Shown here: piece by piece, positions 52,606 to 61,471 of the stretch
Layout: every line of letters starts with the position of its first letter
Position numbering within the stretch: position 1 is the first letter of the stretch
DNA from: an uncultured Clostridia bacterium
GTDB taxonomy: Bacteria > Bacillota > Clostridia > Christensenellales > Pumilibacteraceae
Length of the DNA stretch: 64,000 nt
NCBI GenBank assembly: GCA_947175195.1
Contig: CAMWLQ010000007.1
Location: 1 to 64,000 of the forward strand
Direction of reading: 5' to 3'
Made by a program: the position numbers and the translations under genes
Notes under the pieces: generated by a model
What the model saw: the letters and a program-made list of their open reading frames with translations, nothing else
Told to the model about the DNA's origin: nothing
The model's database searches: none

Positions 52606-55600
52606 TTAATTATCAAGTCTTTCCATAATCTCATACAATCTTCTAATTCCATCACCATTCCACGTTTTTTCTTTTAAATCATATAGGTACGGAAGAATTA
52701 AAATAGGATCTTCCAGAGTCTCAATAACAGGTCTTAATTCCATGCCATTATTAAATATGTTTACGAAAACTACTTTGCGAGCTTTACATGAATACATTTT
52801 ATTCCGTATATTCTTAATCTTAGATTTATACGACGGATCGTATTTTCCTGACCACAATTTGAAATCAAAATAAACGTCATCGCTCTTACTATCGAATTTT
52901 TCATATTTAGCGATATCCAACAACTCAAACTTTTTATCTATATATCTAAAAAGCTTTTTAGTTAATATACATCTGCCAACCACCTCGCCTAAAGCCCCTT
53001 GATATATCCTTTTTAAGACATTTTCAGCAAGAATATACTTTCCTGCTTGAAAACTAGTTGCATACCCACTTTCTTCAAAATATTCTTTTACTCCCGGTAT
53101 CATCAAAACTTTATCGAGCATTACATATTTTTCATCTACACATTCCCATCCATAACCACACTCATGAAATGCTATACCAATCGGTCTAATCGACTTATTT
53201 ACGTAATACTTATTGCTTTTTTGCGGCAATTCAATATATAATTCCGGAAATTGAACGTTGCCCAAGTCATCAGTTGTCGGGTCCCTCAATACTGCTTCCC
53301 TAACTTTTTCCCAATAATCGACATTATTTATAGTCCAATTTCCGATAACATTATCAAATAGCTTTTGTGACTGCGCAATTACACTCACAGCTTTAGCATT
53401 TAGAATTTGCTCTGATTGCAAAAGAGCCTGTACATTTCCGATTTGTTGACATGATTGCAAAAATGCTTTGAATTCCGGATTTATTGATTTTCCATCAAAA
53501 TAACTTACCACTGGTTTGATTCTTTCAGCAAAATCTCTTTGATATAAAATATGAATGTTATTCCGTTTGTTGCCCGTTCTGCAAATTCTACCTATCGCTT
53601 GCATAGCGATTTTTGCAAAAGCCATATTAAAATGTGGCGCGTCTTTAGGATGAGCAGCGGGTTTACACCCCACACCATTATTAAGCTTAAAAGCATCGCG
53701 TACTCTCTTTTCTGCTTGCAAAACAGTTAAATTACCGACCTCTTGTAAAAACTTTACTTGGTAAATATATTTAATAAAATCCTCATCACTATCAAACCCT
53801 CGTGTCGGATTTACCATTACATGTGTCGGCGAATCTAAATAAATTGCATCGAAATCTTTCTCATCATTATTATATGATAAAGAGTTCACTTTCACCAAAT
53901 CACTTTCTTTTCCGCTATCAAATTTATAGTGAATATTTTGACCGGCACCCATAGATCCATAGGTAGTAAATACAAATACTTTACCTCCATTTTTAAGCAT
54001 TGTTAGGACATTCTCTCTACGGCGCTCAAAGATTTCATTATTGCCACAAAGAAAAACAATTTCAGCATCCACTCCGTACAGTTTTTTTAATTCGTTAAAG
54101 TACTGTATCAAATAATTATCTTTATCTTTATAAAACTCTCGTCCTTTAGTATTGGAGAAATACAACAATGATTGTATTTGCTTATTCTTAAAAAACGTTT
54201 CAACAGCCTCAGAAAAACATAAATACCGTTCCTGCAAATAATCCTCTAAATCGAGTATAGCGGAATACTGCCTATACAGCCTTTTTGCCTCATCAGATAG
54301 TTTATCCTCGTATCCAATCGAACCACAGTAAATATGCGTTCTTTCATATTGTGCAATCGACTTTGCAAATTCTGCACGCAATCTCTCTTCATCATCGGCA
54401 CTCGGCTCAAACATCAGCTCATGCCGTTCCTTTCTTATATAATCCAAATCATAATTAGCTAATACAGTGGGAAGATTAGCAGATGCGGAAATACCGACAA
54501 CTTTAGTCCGCTCAATTAAGCGAATCAAAAACTTCTCTGGCGTATCATTAAACGCAACATAATTGATGCGCGACTGAGTATCGTGGTTATCGTTATCTAT
54601 AATATGATAGTACTTAAATCCTTTTTCGTATACCGTACTATCTAATGCATCATTGATTTTCCGATTGTGGCGTTTTCCTTTTCTAGACAACATAATATTG
54701 TAGGTTAAGAATTGCTGCATAGTTCCGTAAATGCCGAATTCTGCTAAAGCCGTTTTAATCGCCGATTCAAGCGTTATCTTAAAATCAGCTTGTCTACGTT
54801 CTTTCCTCAATGCAATATAGTTATCAGCTATAAATCCAACTCCGGTTTGGAAATAGTCTAAAAACTTTATGATGTCTCCAATTAGATTATAAATTGAATC
54901 GTTCTCTTCTGTATCTTTGCTCTCATTTAATTCTCGCACTTTTAGCCAATTGACATTTTGCGTATCGTCAGAATCCACTTCAATCCGCTTATTTTGACCA
55001 TTAATTATAGTATGCAATTTATAATCTTGAAACAAAAAACTTACATCATCTCTGTATTCATCTTTGAGTTTATGCAAAAAATTAAGATTATGGTTTTCCA
55101 TAATATCTTTCGCCATTATGCGAAAGGTATCAATTATCTCAGTAATCGGCGTATACTTGGCAGCAGAATACTCTGCTGACTGATCTGTTAAACTGGTTGT
55201 AAAATCAGTATCAAATAATCCGGAATATATTACCCTAAATACATTTACAATGCTTACCTTATTATACAAACCGTTTTGTATGATTCTATTTAATATTACA
55301 TCCTTCGTTGTATCGAATTCATCAATAAAAACAGCACCCTTTGTTATGTATTCACTTTCAAACAAATTAATTGACGGTTCAATGATAGTAGAATAACGCA
55401 ATAAGAACTTATCTAAACTCATTAGAAATATCTTCTTTTCATCCATAAATACTGTCGGATACAATGTGCCAATCCAACTATATTTATCGTCGTGCGCAAT
55501 CAGTTGTTTTCTTTCTTGCGTAGAACGTTCTTTTCCTTTATCATCATATTTTAAATAAGCCGTTACCAAATCGCGTAGCTTTTTCTCCGACACCTCACTC

Positions 55601-56025
55601 AAATCATCACGGGCTTGTTGCACAAGAAGCCAATCCTCTTCTGCAATAGCATTTTTACGATTAATTACCTGAACTTCTCTATCAATCTTCCAAATAAGCT
55701 GTTTATCTTTTATATATTTTTCCAATTCCTTCTTAACAGCACCAAAATTCTTACAAAGATTATCAACATTATTCTCGACACGCAAAACTAGCCGTTCAAA
55801 ATCCTCCTCTTTTCCTAATTCCTTAAATCTCTTAAGCAAATCATCTTCGGGTAAATTCTTTTTAAGTTGCGTAATAAAAAATATTTTTCCTTTGATTTTA
55901 TTATAATTTTCGGCAATGAACTTTGTTACCGCATAGGTCTTTCCCATACCGGTAGGCATATCAATCAACAGCAATCCGTTGTTGTTTTTATTATCTACAC
56001 AAAACTTGCCAATTAATTTTTGCAT
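52606..56025 (-). CDS. Large SF2 helicase with C-terminal nuclease-like region
   Basis: An 1139-aa protein. Motif I is IDMPTGMGKTYAV at 21-33; motif II is FIDEFD at 233-238; a VVGISASANLP motif III is near 510; FVFTTYGSMGAGQNIHY near 693 and QAIGRICRTGN near 810 are motifs V-VI. The far C-terminus has DDVYFDFKLWSGKY near 1055 followed by KARKVVFVNIF, which recalls a PD-(D/E)xK nuclease (D-x-K). The remainder is not recognised. It lies 34 bp after res, so it is the last gene of the operon. It differs from the Res subunit, whose own helicase is complete, so it is an added factor and not a replacement. Confidence 0.7.
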   Translation of the reverse strand: MQKLIGKFCVDNKNNNGLLLIDMPTGMGKTYAVTKFIAENYNKIKGKIFFITQLKKNLPEDDLLKRFKELGKEEDFERLVLRVENNVDNLCKNFGAVKKELEKYIKDKQLIWKIDREVQVINRKNAIAEEDWLLVQQARDDLSEVSEKKLRDLVTAYLKYDDKGKERSTQERKQLIAHDDKYSWIGTLYPTVFMDEKKIFLMSLDKFLLRYSTIIEPSINLFESEYITKGAVFIDEFDTTKDVILNRIIQNGLYNKVSIVNVFRVIYSGLFDTDFTTSLTDQSAEYSAAKYTPITEIIDTFRIMAKDIMENHNLNFLHKLKDEYRDDVSFLFQDYKLHTIINGQNKRIEVDSDDTQNVNWLKVRELNESKDTEENDSIYNLIGDIIKFLDYFQTGVGFIADNYIALRKERRQADFKITLESAIKTALAEFGIYGTMQQFLTYNIMLSRKGKRHNRKINDALDSTVYEKGFKYYHIIDNDNHDTQSRINYVAFNDTPEKFLIRLIERTKVVGISASANLPTVLANYDLDYIRKERHELMFEPSADDEERLRAEFAKSIAQYERTHIYCGSIGYEDKLSDEAKRLYRQYSAILDLEDYLQERYLCFSEAVETFFKNKQIQSLLYFSNTKGREFYKDKDNYLIQYFNELKKLYGVDAEIVFLCGNNEIFERRRENVLTMLKNGGKVFVFTTYGSMGAGQNIHYKFDSGKESDLVKVNSLSYNNDEKDFDAIYLDSPTHVMVNPTRGFDSDEDFIKYIYQVKFLQEVGNLTVLQAEKRVRDAFKLNNGVGCKPAAHPKDAPHFNMAFAKIAMQAIGRICRTGNKRNNIHILYQRDFAERIKPVVSYFDGKSINPEFKAFLQSCQQIGNVQALLQSEQILNAKAVSVIAQSQKLFDNVIGNWTINNVDYWEKVREAVLRDPTTDDLGNVQFPELYIELPQKSNKYYVNKSIRPIGIAFHECGYGWECVDEKYVMLDKVLMIPGVKEYFEESGYATSFQAGKYILAENVLKRIYQGALGEVVGRCILTKKLFRYIDKKFELLDIAKYEKFDSKSDDVYFDFKLWSGKYDPSYKSKIKNIRNKMYSCKARKVVFVNIFNNGMELRPVIETLEDPILILPYLYDLKEKTWNGDGIRRLYEIMERLDN

Positions 56026-56059
56026 AATTCAACCTTGTAAATGTTAATAATCCACCGCT

Positions 56060-59000
56060 CTACTTGCTCATCAAATCTAATAAATTTCGATAAGAATTAA
56101 CCACGTCGTAATGCACCTCGCCACTGTTGAGCTTTTCGAATAGTTTTCTTGCGCAAGCGTTCTTAGCTATTTCTAACTCATCACGGTGTTCTTCGCTACC
56201 CTTTGTCTCGGCAACAAAGTAAATATGCTTGACCGAGCCTTCGTAAAACGCAATCGCCCAATCCGGACTGTAATTTCCTACGGGCGTAGGTATTTTGAAT
56301 CCTTTGGGTAATTTTGCATACACGCACACCTTATCCTCGTCACGTTCTAAGTCAAGTGCAAAATCTCGCTCTATATTGCTGTCAAAAACGACATAAGGCG
56401 TTACATGCTTATCGGCTTTGACAACTCTGTCAAAAGCGATAGCACCACTCCCGACTAATATATCATTATCATAAGGCTCTTCGTCGGAGATATTATACGT
56501 GATAGCATCGACAATCATATCAGCTTTTTGTTCGTTAATAAACCGCGCCGCTTTGCTTATAAACTCTTCAGGATTATCTTTGAACATAGCAAATATGTCA
56601 GAACGAATACCTTGCAAAATCTTAACTACGGTCTTTCTTGTGAGCGTTGTGCCTTGACAAATCTTGCCAATAAGGTCGTACGCGACATTTGAAGAGCCTG
56701 CATTTCTCAGTGATGCAATCTTGGTCTTGCCCTCATTGAATTCAACTGTATCCGTTCCCTGCGCGCCTATCGTTCGAGAATATGTTACTGACTTTACAAA
56801 CATTCTTTCATCAATCGCTTTTATCGCTTTCTGTATAAGCTCGTAGCTATTGAACGAGACGGTATAAGCGTACTTATGATTGATATAATTCCAAAGCGTT
56901 TGAAACTCTTTTTTAGCAAAATTCTCGTTTAAATTGTTTTCGGTAATTTTCGACTTGTTACCGTTCCCAATCATGTCATTCAGCGCTTTATCGTCATAAA
57001 TACCTTGCACCAACTTATTTATGCCGTCAGACATAGCTTCCAATTCGGGAGGTAATTGCTCTATTTTACCACTCAAAACAGCGTCACGATACTTATCCGT
57101 GACTTTGCCGTCTTTATCGATATATGCATTAGATATAAGATAAAATTGTATGCCCCACGCCTGCTCCTTTGTAATCTCGCAAAGCGTACCATCGGCAAGC
57201 CGAACAAGCTTACCAACAAAATATTCGGTTGTAGCTTTTGTCGGACGCTCGTACAGCGTATCTTTAATTTCTCTTTGCAGTCCTCCGGCAAATGATTTGT
57301 AACTATCGCTTGCAATAATCGTGAGAGTGTTAACGTCATGGACTTTACTACCCCATACACTGAAATCCATCCTCTCACCTGTACGATTTACGCAAAGCCG
57401 CATACCGCGCCCGACTTCTTGTCGCTTGCCGATATCACTATTGCTTTGCTTCAATGTGCAAATCTGGAATACATTAGGGTTGTCCCACCCTTCGCGGAGT
57501 GCCGAGTGAGAAAAGATAAAACGCGTCGGCTCATCAAACGACAAAAGTCGTTCCTTGTTTTTCAGAATCAAATCGTAAGCGGAAATATCATCACAAACGC
57601 CGCGCTTTTCAATCGAGTTCACCACTCTATTCGTCTTTTTGTCTATAGAAAAATAACCTTTATGTGTATCGCGAACATCAATATTTTTAAGATACTGCAC
57701 ATACGGCGTTTCAACAAGCGTTATATAATCGTTGAGTATGCTCGTATATTCCTGCTCGAACATCTGTCCGAAGTCGCCTAATAACTCATCACCGTTATCG
57801 TCGTATTGCCTATAATGCGCCACCTCATCGATAAAGAAAAGCGACAAACATTTTATGCCTTTATAGAAAAGTGCTTCTTCTTTTTGAAAGTGCGAAAGTA
57901 TAGTTTCGCGTATTTGAATACGCCGCATATCGCGCTCGGACACATCTCCGCTCGCTTCACCTACCGCCAAAGTCAAACCGTTCAAAAACGTAACAGTATT
58001 GTTAAAAGCATTAATATCTTTAACGACATAACCATTTTTATATTGCTCTATTGGGAAATTGGTTCTACCAGATGACAGCTCATAAAGATTATCATTAACG
58101 CTGACAATTCTCGATATTCTTTCTATATCCGAATTCGCCTTACGAGATTCGAATGCAATCCTTGCTCTCGGCGGTTTGTTCGGATCAAGCAATATTTGCG
58201 ATAGATAAACAAATCCGTCCGTACCGCGAAGGTTATGCAATTCAAATCCTTTTACCTCTATCTTTTTTACAAGTTTCTTTTGATATGCGTCGAGCGCATC
58301 CAAGACATACACCAAATTATGTACATCTTTATGTGTAGCCGAATAGTTGAGCGCAAACAAAGGATTGAACAACTTAATGCTCGATTGCGTAGCGTCGCCG
58401 CCGAGCTTTTGCGGCTCATCGAGAATGATTATAGGACGGTTAGCGGCAATTACGTCAATAGGTCTACGACTTCCGAAGCTGTCCTGCTTGCTGTAAATAA
58501 TACGCGCTGCCTCGTTCTTTGCGCCTTCTTTGAGCGATGACGCGAACGCTTGCGCGTTGATGATCATAACATAGATATCTTTGCTTGCCGAAAAGTTATC
58601 GAGCTGATTGAGGTTTTTGCTATTGTAAATAAAATATCGTGCCTTTTTGCCGTACTGTTCAAAGAAGTGATCTTCCATAACCTCGAACGACTTTTTAACG
58701 CCCTCGCGGATAGCTATACTTGGCACTACTACTATAAACTTGCTCCAGCCATACTTTTTGTTCAGCTCGAACATCGTTTTTATGTAACAATAGGTTTTGC
58801 CCGTGCCAGTTTCCATTTCAATATCAAGCGCGCAACGGCACCCCACACCGAACGGCTTACTTAAATCGTTAGACTGCTTGATATTGTTGTTGAGCTGTAA
58901 AGCACGAATATTGTCAAGTAGCTTATCGTCTGAAAGCTCTATCGGAGCATTACCGAAACCGCTTCCATCGTCACCAATGTAGCTAACGTCACCCTCAAAC

Positions 59001-59143
59001 AGCGATTGCTGAACTTGCTTTTCTTGCTTGCCTAAATCGCGCAAGTACGAAACTCTATCGTTAAACGACTGCCCGTCAAACGCATTTATGACCGCCGTCA
59101 CCGCTTCTGTTTGATATTCTTGTATTTTGAATTTGAATTTCAT
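56060..59143 (-). CDS. res: Type III restriction enzyme, Res subunit
   Basis: About 1027 aa from the ATG at 59143. The helicase motifs are METGTGKT (near 111-118), IIILDEPQKLGG (near 240), NYSATHKD (near 262), SHSALREGWDNPNVF (near 545) and GKRQEVGRGMRL (near 575). The C-terminal nuclease shows NYSPDW and, 17 residues later, ETKG (near 960-980), the PD-x(17)-ExK endonuclease pattern. With Mod it translocates along DNA and cuts between two unmethylated sites. The frame extends to 59230, but the start at 59143 overlaps the upstream HEPN-like stop by one base (TAATG), so translation is coupled. Confidence 0.93.
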   Translation of the reverse strand: MKFKFKIQEYQTEAVTAVINAFDGQSFNDRVSYLRDLGKQEKQVQQSLFEGDVSYIGDDGSGFGNAPIELSDDKLLDNIRALQLNNNIKQSNDLSKPFGVGCRCALDIEMETGTGKTYCYIKTMFELNKKYGWSKFIVVVPSIAIREGVKKSFEVMEDHFFEQYGKKARYFIYNSKNLNQLDNFSASKDIYVMIINAQAFASSLKEGAKNEAARIIYSKQDSFGSRRPIDVIAANRPIIILDEPQKLGGDATQSSIKLFNPLFALNYSATHKDVHNLVYVLDALDAYQKKLVKKIEVKGFELHNLRGTDGFVYLSQILLDPNKPPRARIAFESRKANSDIERISRIVSVNDNLYELSSGRTNFPIEQYKNGYVVKDINAFNNTVTFLNGLTLAVGEASGDVSERDMRRIQIRETILSHFQKEEALFYKGIKCLSLFFIDEVAHYRQYDDNGDELLGDFGQMFEQEYTSILNDYITLVETPYVQYLKNIDVRDTHKGYFSIDKKTNRVVNSIEKRGVCDDISAYDLILKNKERLLSFDEPTRFIFSHSALREGWDNPNVFQICTLKQSNSDIGKRQEVGRGMRLCVNRTGERMDFSVWGSKVHDVNTLTIIASDSYKSFAGGLQREIKDTLYERPTKATTEYFVGKLVRLADGTLCEITKEQAWGIQFYLISNAYIDKDGKVTDKYRDAVLSGKIEQLPPELEAMSDGINKLVQGIYDDKALNDMIGNGNKSKITENNLNENFAKKEFQTLWNYINHKYAYTVSFNSYELIQKAIKAIDERMFVKSVTYSRTIGAQGTDTVEFNEGKTKIASLRNAGSSNVAYDLIGKICQGTTLTRKTVVKILQGIRSDIFAMFKDNPEEFISKAARFINEQKADMIVDAITYNISDEEPYDNDILVGSGAIAFDRVVKADKHVTPYVVFDSNIERDFALDLERDEDKVCVYAKLPKGFKIPTPVGNYSPDWAIAFYEGSVKHIYFVAETKGSEEHRDELEIAKNACARKLFEKLNSGEVHYDVVNSYRNLLDLMSK

Positions 59144-59556
59144 TATTTGTTTTCTCCAAAAATATTGTTGAGAAAATCTATACAACATTGTATCTCGTCG
59201 TTTGATATATTCTTTGCCACACTCATCCAATTTAAATCAATATGTGCATAAACCTTATCCCGTACTATTTTTATTTTTTCAACTATATCGCCATGTGTTT
59301 GCATAAACTCGGATATTAACGTTTGATTCAAATAAGGATTATTATGTACCGAAATTTTATTGTTTTTTGTATGTGCCAATAATGCATAAAGATAATTAAC
59401 AATCAACATCTTTTTGCTTTCAGTCAAAGCGTCGTATTTCAAGAATTGTTCAATATCAATCAATTCAGCAACTGTCGGCGGATTGTCGATTAAGTCTTGA
59501 TATACAAATTTAATTTTACTAAATGCAGTAACTTGTTCTTGCAAGAGCTCATTCAT
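59143..59556 (-). CDS. Small HEPN-like protein (AbiU2-like) coupled to Res
   Basis: A 137-aa all-helical protein. Near the C-terminus KIVRDKVYAHIDLNW gives R99-x5-H105, the HEPN RNase motif (R-x4-6-H), in a phrase recalling AbiU2-type HEPN proteins (R-D-K-x-x-A-H-x-D). HEPN toxins cut RNA, often as part of abortive infection. The 1-bp TAATG overlap with res makes the two products stoichiometric. A structural adaptor role is the alternative, since the motif is short. 35 bp separate it from the preceding gene. Confidence 0.6.
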   Translation of the reverse strand: MNELLQEQVTAFSKIKFVYQDLIDNPPTVAELIDIEQFLKYDALTESKKMLIVNYLYALLAHTKNNKISVHNNPYLNQTLISEFMQTHGDIVEKIKIVRDKVYAHIDLNWMSVAKNISNDEIQCCIDFLNNIFGENK

Positions 59557-59591
59557 TATAGCACCTTCCTTGTAGTAACCTAACTATATAG

Positions 59592-60617
59592 TTAAGATAT
59601 TGTCGCTTGTATGCGTTTTTTGAGTTTTTCGGGAATTTCATCTATGCTGTCATAGACAATCGTATTGACCTGTGCCACATCGAAATGCAGGCCATTAGAC
59701 ATTTCACTTTTTTTGCATATATGTATTACTTCTTTACCTAACCCCAAAGCATATCCCGCTTCATAATACGCCCCATTGTTGTGATTCGATAGCTCCGCAA
59801 TTACAAATTTACTATTGCGTATCTCAAATAACATTTCAGGAACAATTTGATGATTATGCTCAATCTCATCCATAATACGGGCATTGTATCCTTTCAAACC
59901 TTCTTTTATCTTTTCGCGCAATGCTTGCGTTTCTTCTCCAAACTTCATAGCAACAAAAACATTCTTATTGTTTACTTGTGTCTTTTGCAGGTCATCAACC
60001 CTAGCTAAGCCATTAGCCGTCAAACTAATAAATCTACCACCATAATGTAACACATTTCCATTGGGATAATTCCAAGTAATATAGTCTTTTTTTACTAATG
60101 TTTCCAAAATAAAATCTATTTGATTTAATCTATACTTTTGCTTTAATTCATTTTTCACGCTATCTTCGCAAACCGTAAAACAAAGGAGCGCTAAATCAGC
60201 AAAAGACAGAGAAATCTTATCTCCATCGAATTTTGACATTTTATCTAATTGTAATAAAATTAAATCGATTTTTTCATTAAAATTCTTCGGATACCAGTTT
60301 TCAACCATTTCAGGCGTAAGATTATATACTTCCACATATTCATCTGTTATATATTTTTCATAATCCTCTGCACTAACAAGTACTGCACGCCAATCATTTG
60401 GATTATAAAACAAATAGCTTTTTAATTGTTCAGTGTTATATTTTTCTAACTGAGCTCCATTTCTAAAATTAACCCTTTCATTTGGGGCAAAAAAATTGCC
60501 ACAAGTAGGACATCCGTAATAATATAACTTATCGGTTACGGAGTGATACCAAATATCTATATCTTCTTTTCCGCAAATTGGACATTTGTTACCATATCCA
60601 TTTTGAAAATTTCCCAT
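59592..60617 (-). CDS. Zinc-ribbon protein with nucleoside deoxyribosyltransferase-like domain
   Basis: About 341 aa from the ATG at 60617 (the frame continues from a TTG at 60701). An N-terminal zinc ribbon has CPIC (12-15) and CPTC (36-39). The middle (about 60-210) is helical with no recognised motif. The C-terminal domain (about 218-341) reads NVFVAMKFGE, FVIAELSNHNNGAYYEAGYALGLGKEVIHIC and FDVAQVNTIVYD in its parts. This matches the nucleoside 2-deoxyribosyltransferase/TIR-like fold with the key Glu in YYEAGYALGLGK. Defence effectors with this fold consume nucleotides or NAD. It sits inside the type III operon. Confidence 0.6.
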   Translation of the reverse strand: MGNFQNGYGNKCPICGKEDIDIWYHSVTDKLYYYGCPTCGNFFAPNERVNFRNGAQLEKYNTEQLKSYLFYNPNDWRAVLVSAEDYEKYITDEYVEVYNLTPEMVENWYPKNFNEKIDLILLQLDKMSKFDGDKISLSFADLALLCFTVCEDSVKNELKQKYRLNQIDFILETLVKKDYITWNYPNGNVLHYGGRFISLTANGLARVDDLQKTQVNNKNVFVAMKFGEETQALREKIKEGLKGYNARIMDEIEHNHQIVPEMLFEIRNSKFVIAELSNHNNGAYYEAGYALGLGKEVIHICKKSEMSNGLHFDVAQVNTIVYDSIDEIPEKLKKRIQATIS

Positions 60618-60799
60618 GTATTTACACCATCCCTGCAGTAGTAGAACTATATTTGTTAAGATTTGTTCGAATTTATTGGCAGTAAAATTGACAAGAAGCA
60701 ATACACTTTAAATTCTGAGCAATATTCTTACTTATCAAGTACTGTTATAACCGTGAGTTAAATTTGAAATAGGTTTAGCTGTATCATATAATCTTAATA

Positions 60800-61471
60800 T
60801 CATATTTTTATGGAAAACTCTTTTTTGATTTCTTCGCTACTAGGCGACTTTGGTATAATCATTAATTGCGGAAATAGCAATAGGAATGCACAACAATTTT
60901 TGTCATTATTTTCAAAGAAATATGCTATATCGCGCATACTTTCAATCGCGGTTTTTGCTTTTTTTAAATTATCGTTGAATCCATGAATGAGTTTATTTAA
61001 TTCATATTCTTCATCGAACTCACTTTCATCTAAATCGTTATCTACAAAGAAACCTGTTCCATTTAACCACTTAGATAAATCTCGACTTTTATTGTGAACA
61101 AATTCATTTCTCATCTTTTCTGCAGTTTTTAAATTACCATAATAGGACTGACTTTTATCAACATCTGTTCTTAGAATAAATTTTGAAATAAGCTGGAACT
61201 TACTCAATAACGACAATTTGTCAAAATTATCATAAAATTCTTCATCGCCTAAATTTTTCGCCGCATAATCGTTAAGATACGATTCAATTGCCATTATAGC
61301 AAACACACAAGTTATAAATGTAGGATGAACAGCATCATCGTAATACTCAATGCCGTAACTATAGTCCTGCTCTCTTTTTATCTGCTCAATTCTTTCTTTC
61401 GCCAAAAAGTAATTCTCTATCGCAATTTCTGAATATGCACTACAGAGTAAATTGATACGCGCAAAACCCAT
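60800..61471 (-). CDS. HEPN-like protein coupled to Mod
   Basis: A 223-aa, mostly helical protein. The motif KMRNEFVHNKSRD carries R121-N122-x3-H126, a canonical HEPN RNxxxH signature. N-terminal helices include VFAIMAIESYLNDYAAKNLG, as in many HEPN domains. The C-terminal 60 residues contain an acidic stretch and a hydrophobic segment (CCAFLLLFPQLMII). ATG 61471 overlaps the mod stop by one base (TAATG), and AGGAGG lies within the last mod codons, so translation is coupled. RNA cleavage in response to failed modification or phage DNA is a hypothesis. Confidence 0.65.
   Translation of the reverse strand: MGFARINLLCSAYSEIAIENYFLAKERIEQIKREQDYSYGIEYYDDAVHPTFITCVFAIMAIESYLNDYAAKNLGDEEFYDNFDKLSLLSKFQLISKFILRTDVDKSQSYYGNLKTAEKMRNEFVHNKSRDLSKWLNGTGFFVDNDLDESEFDEEYELNKLIHGFNDNLKKAKTAIESMRDIAYFFENNDKNCCAFLLLFPQLMIIPKSPSSEEIKKEFSIKI

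Noticed and set aside
52606..56025. Cas3 identity for the large helicase
   Set aside because: There is no HD nuclease domain at the N-terminus and no Cascade genes; only general SF2 motifs are shared.
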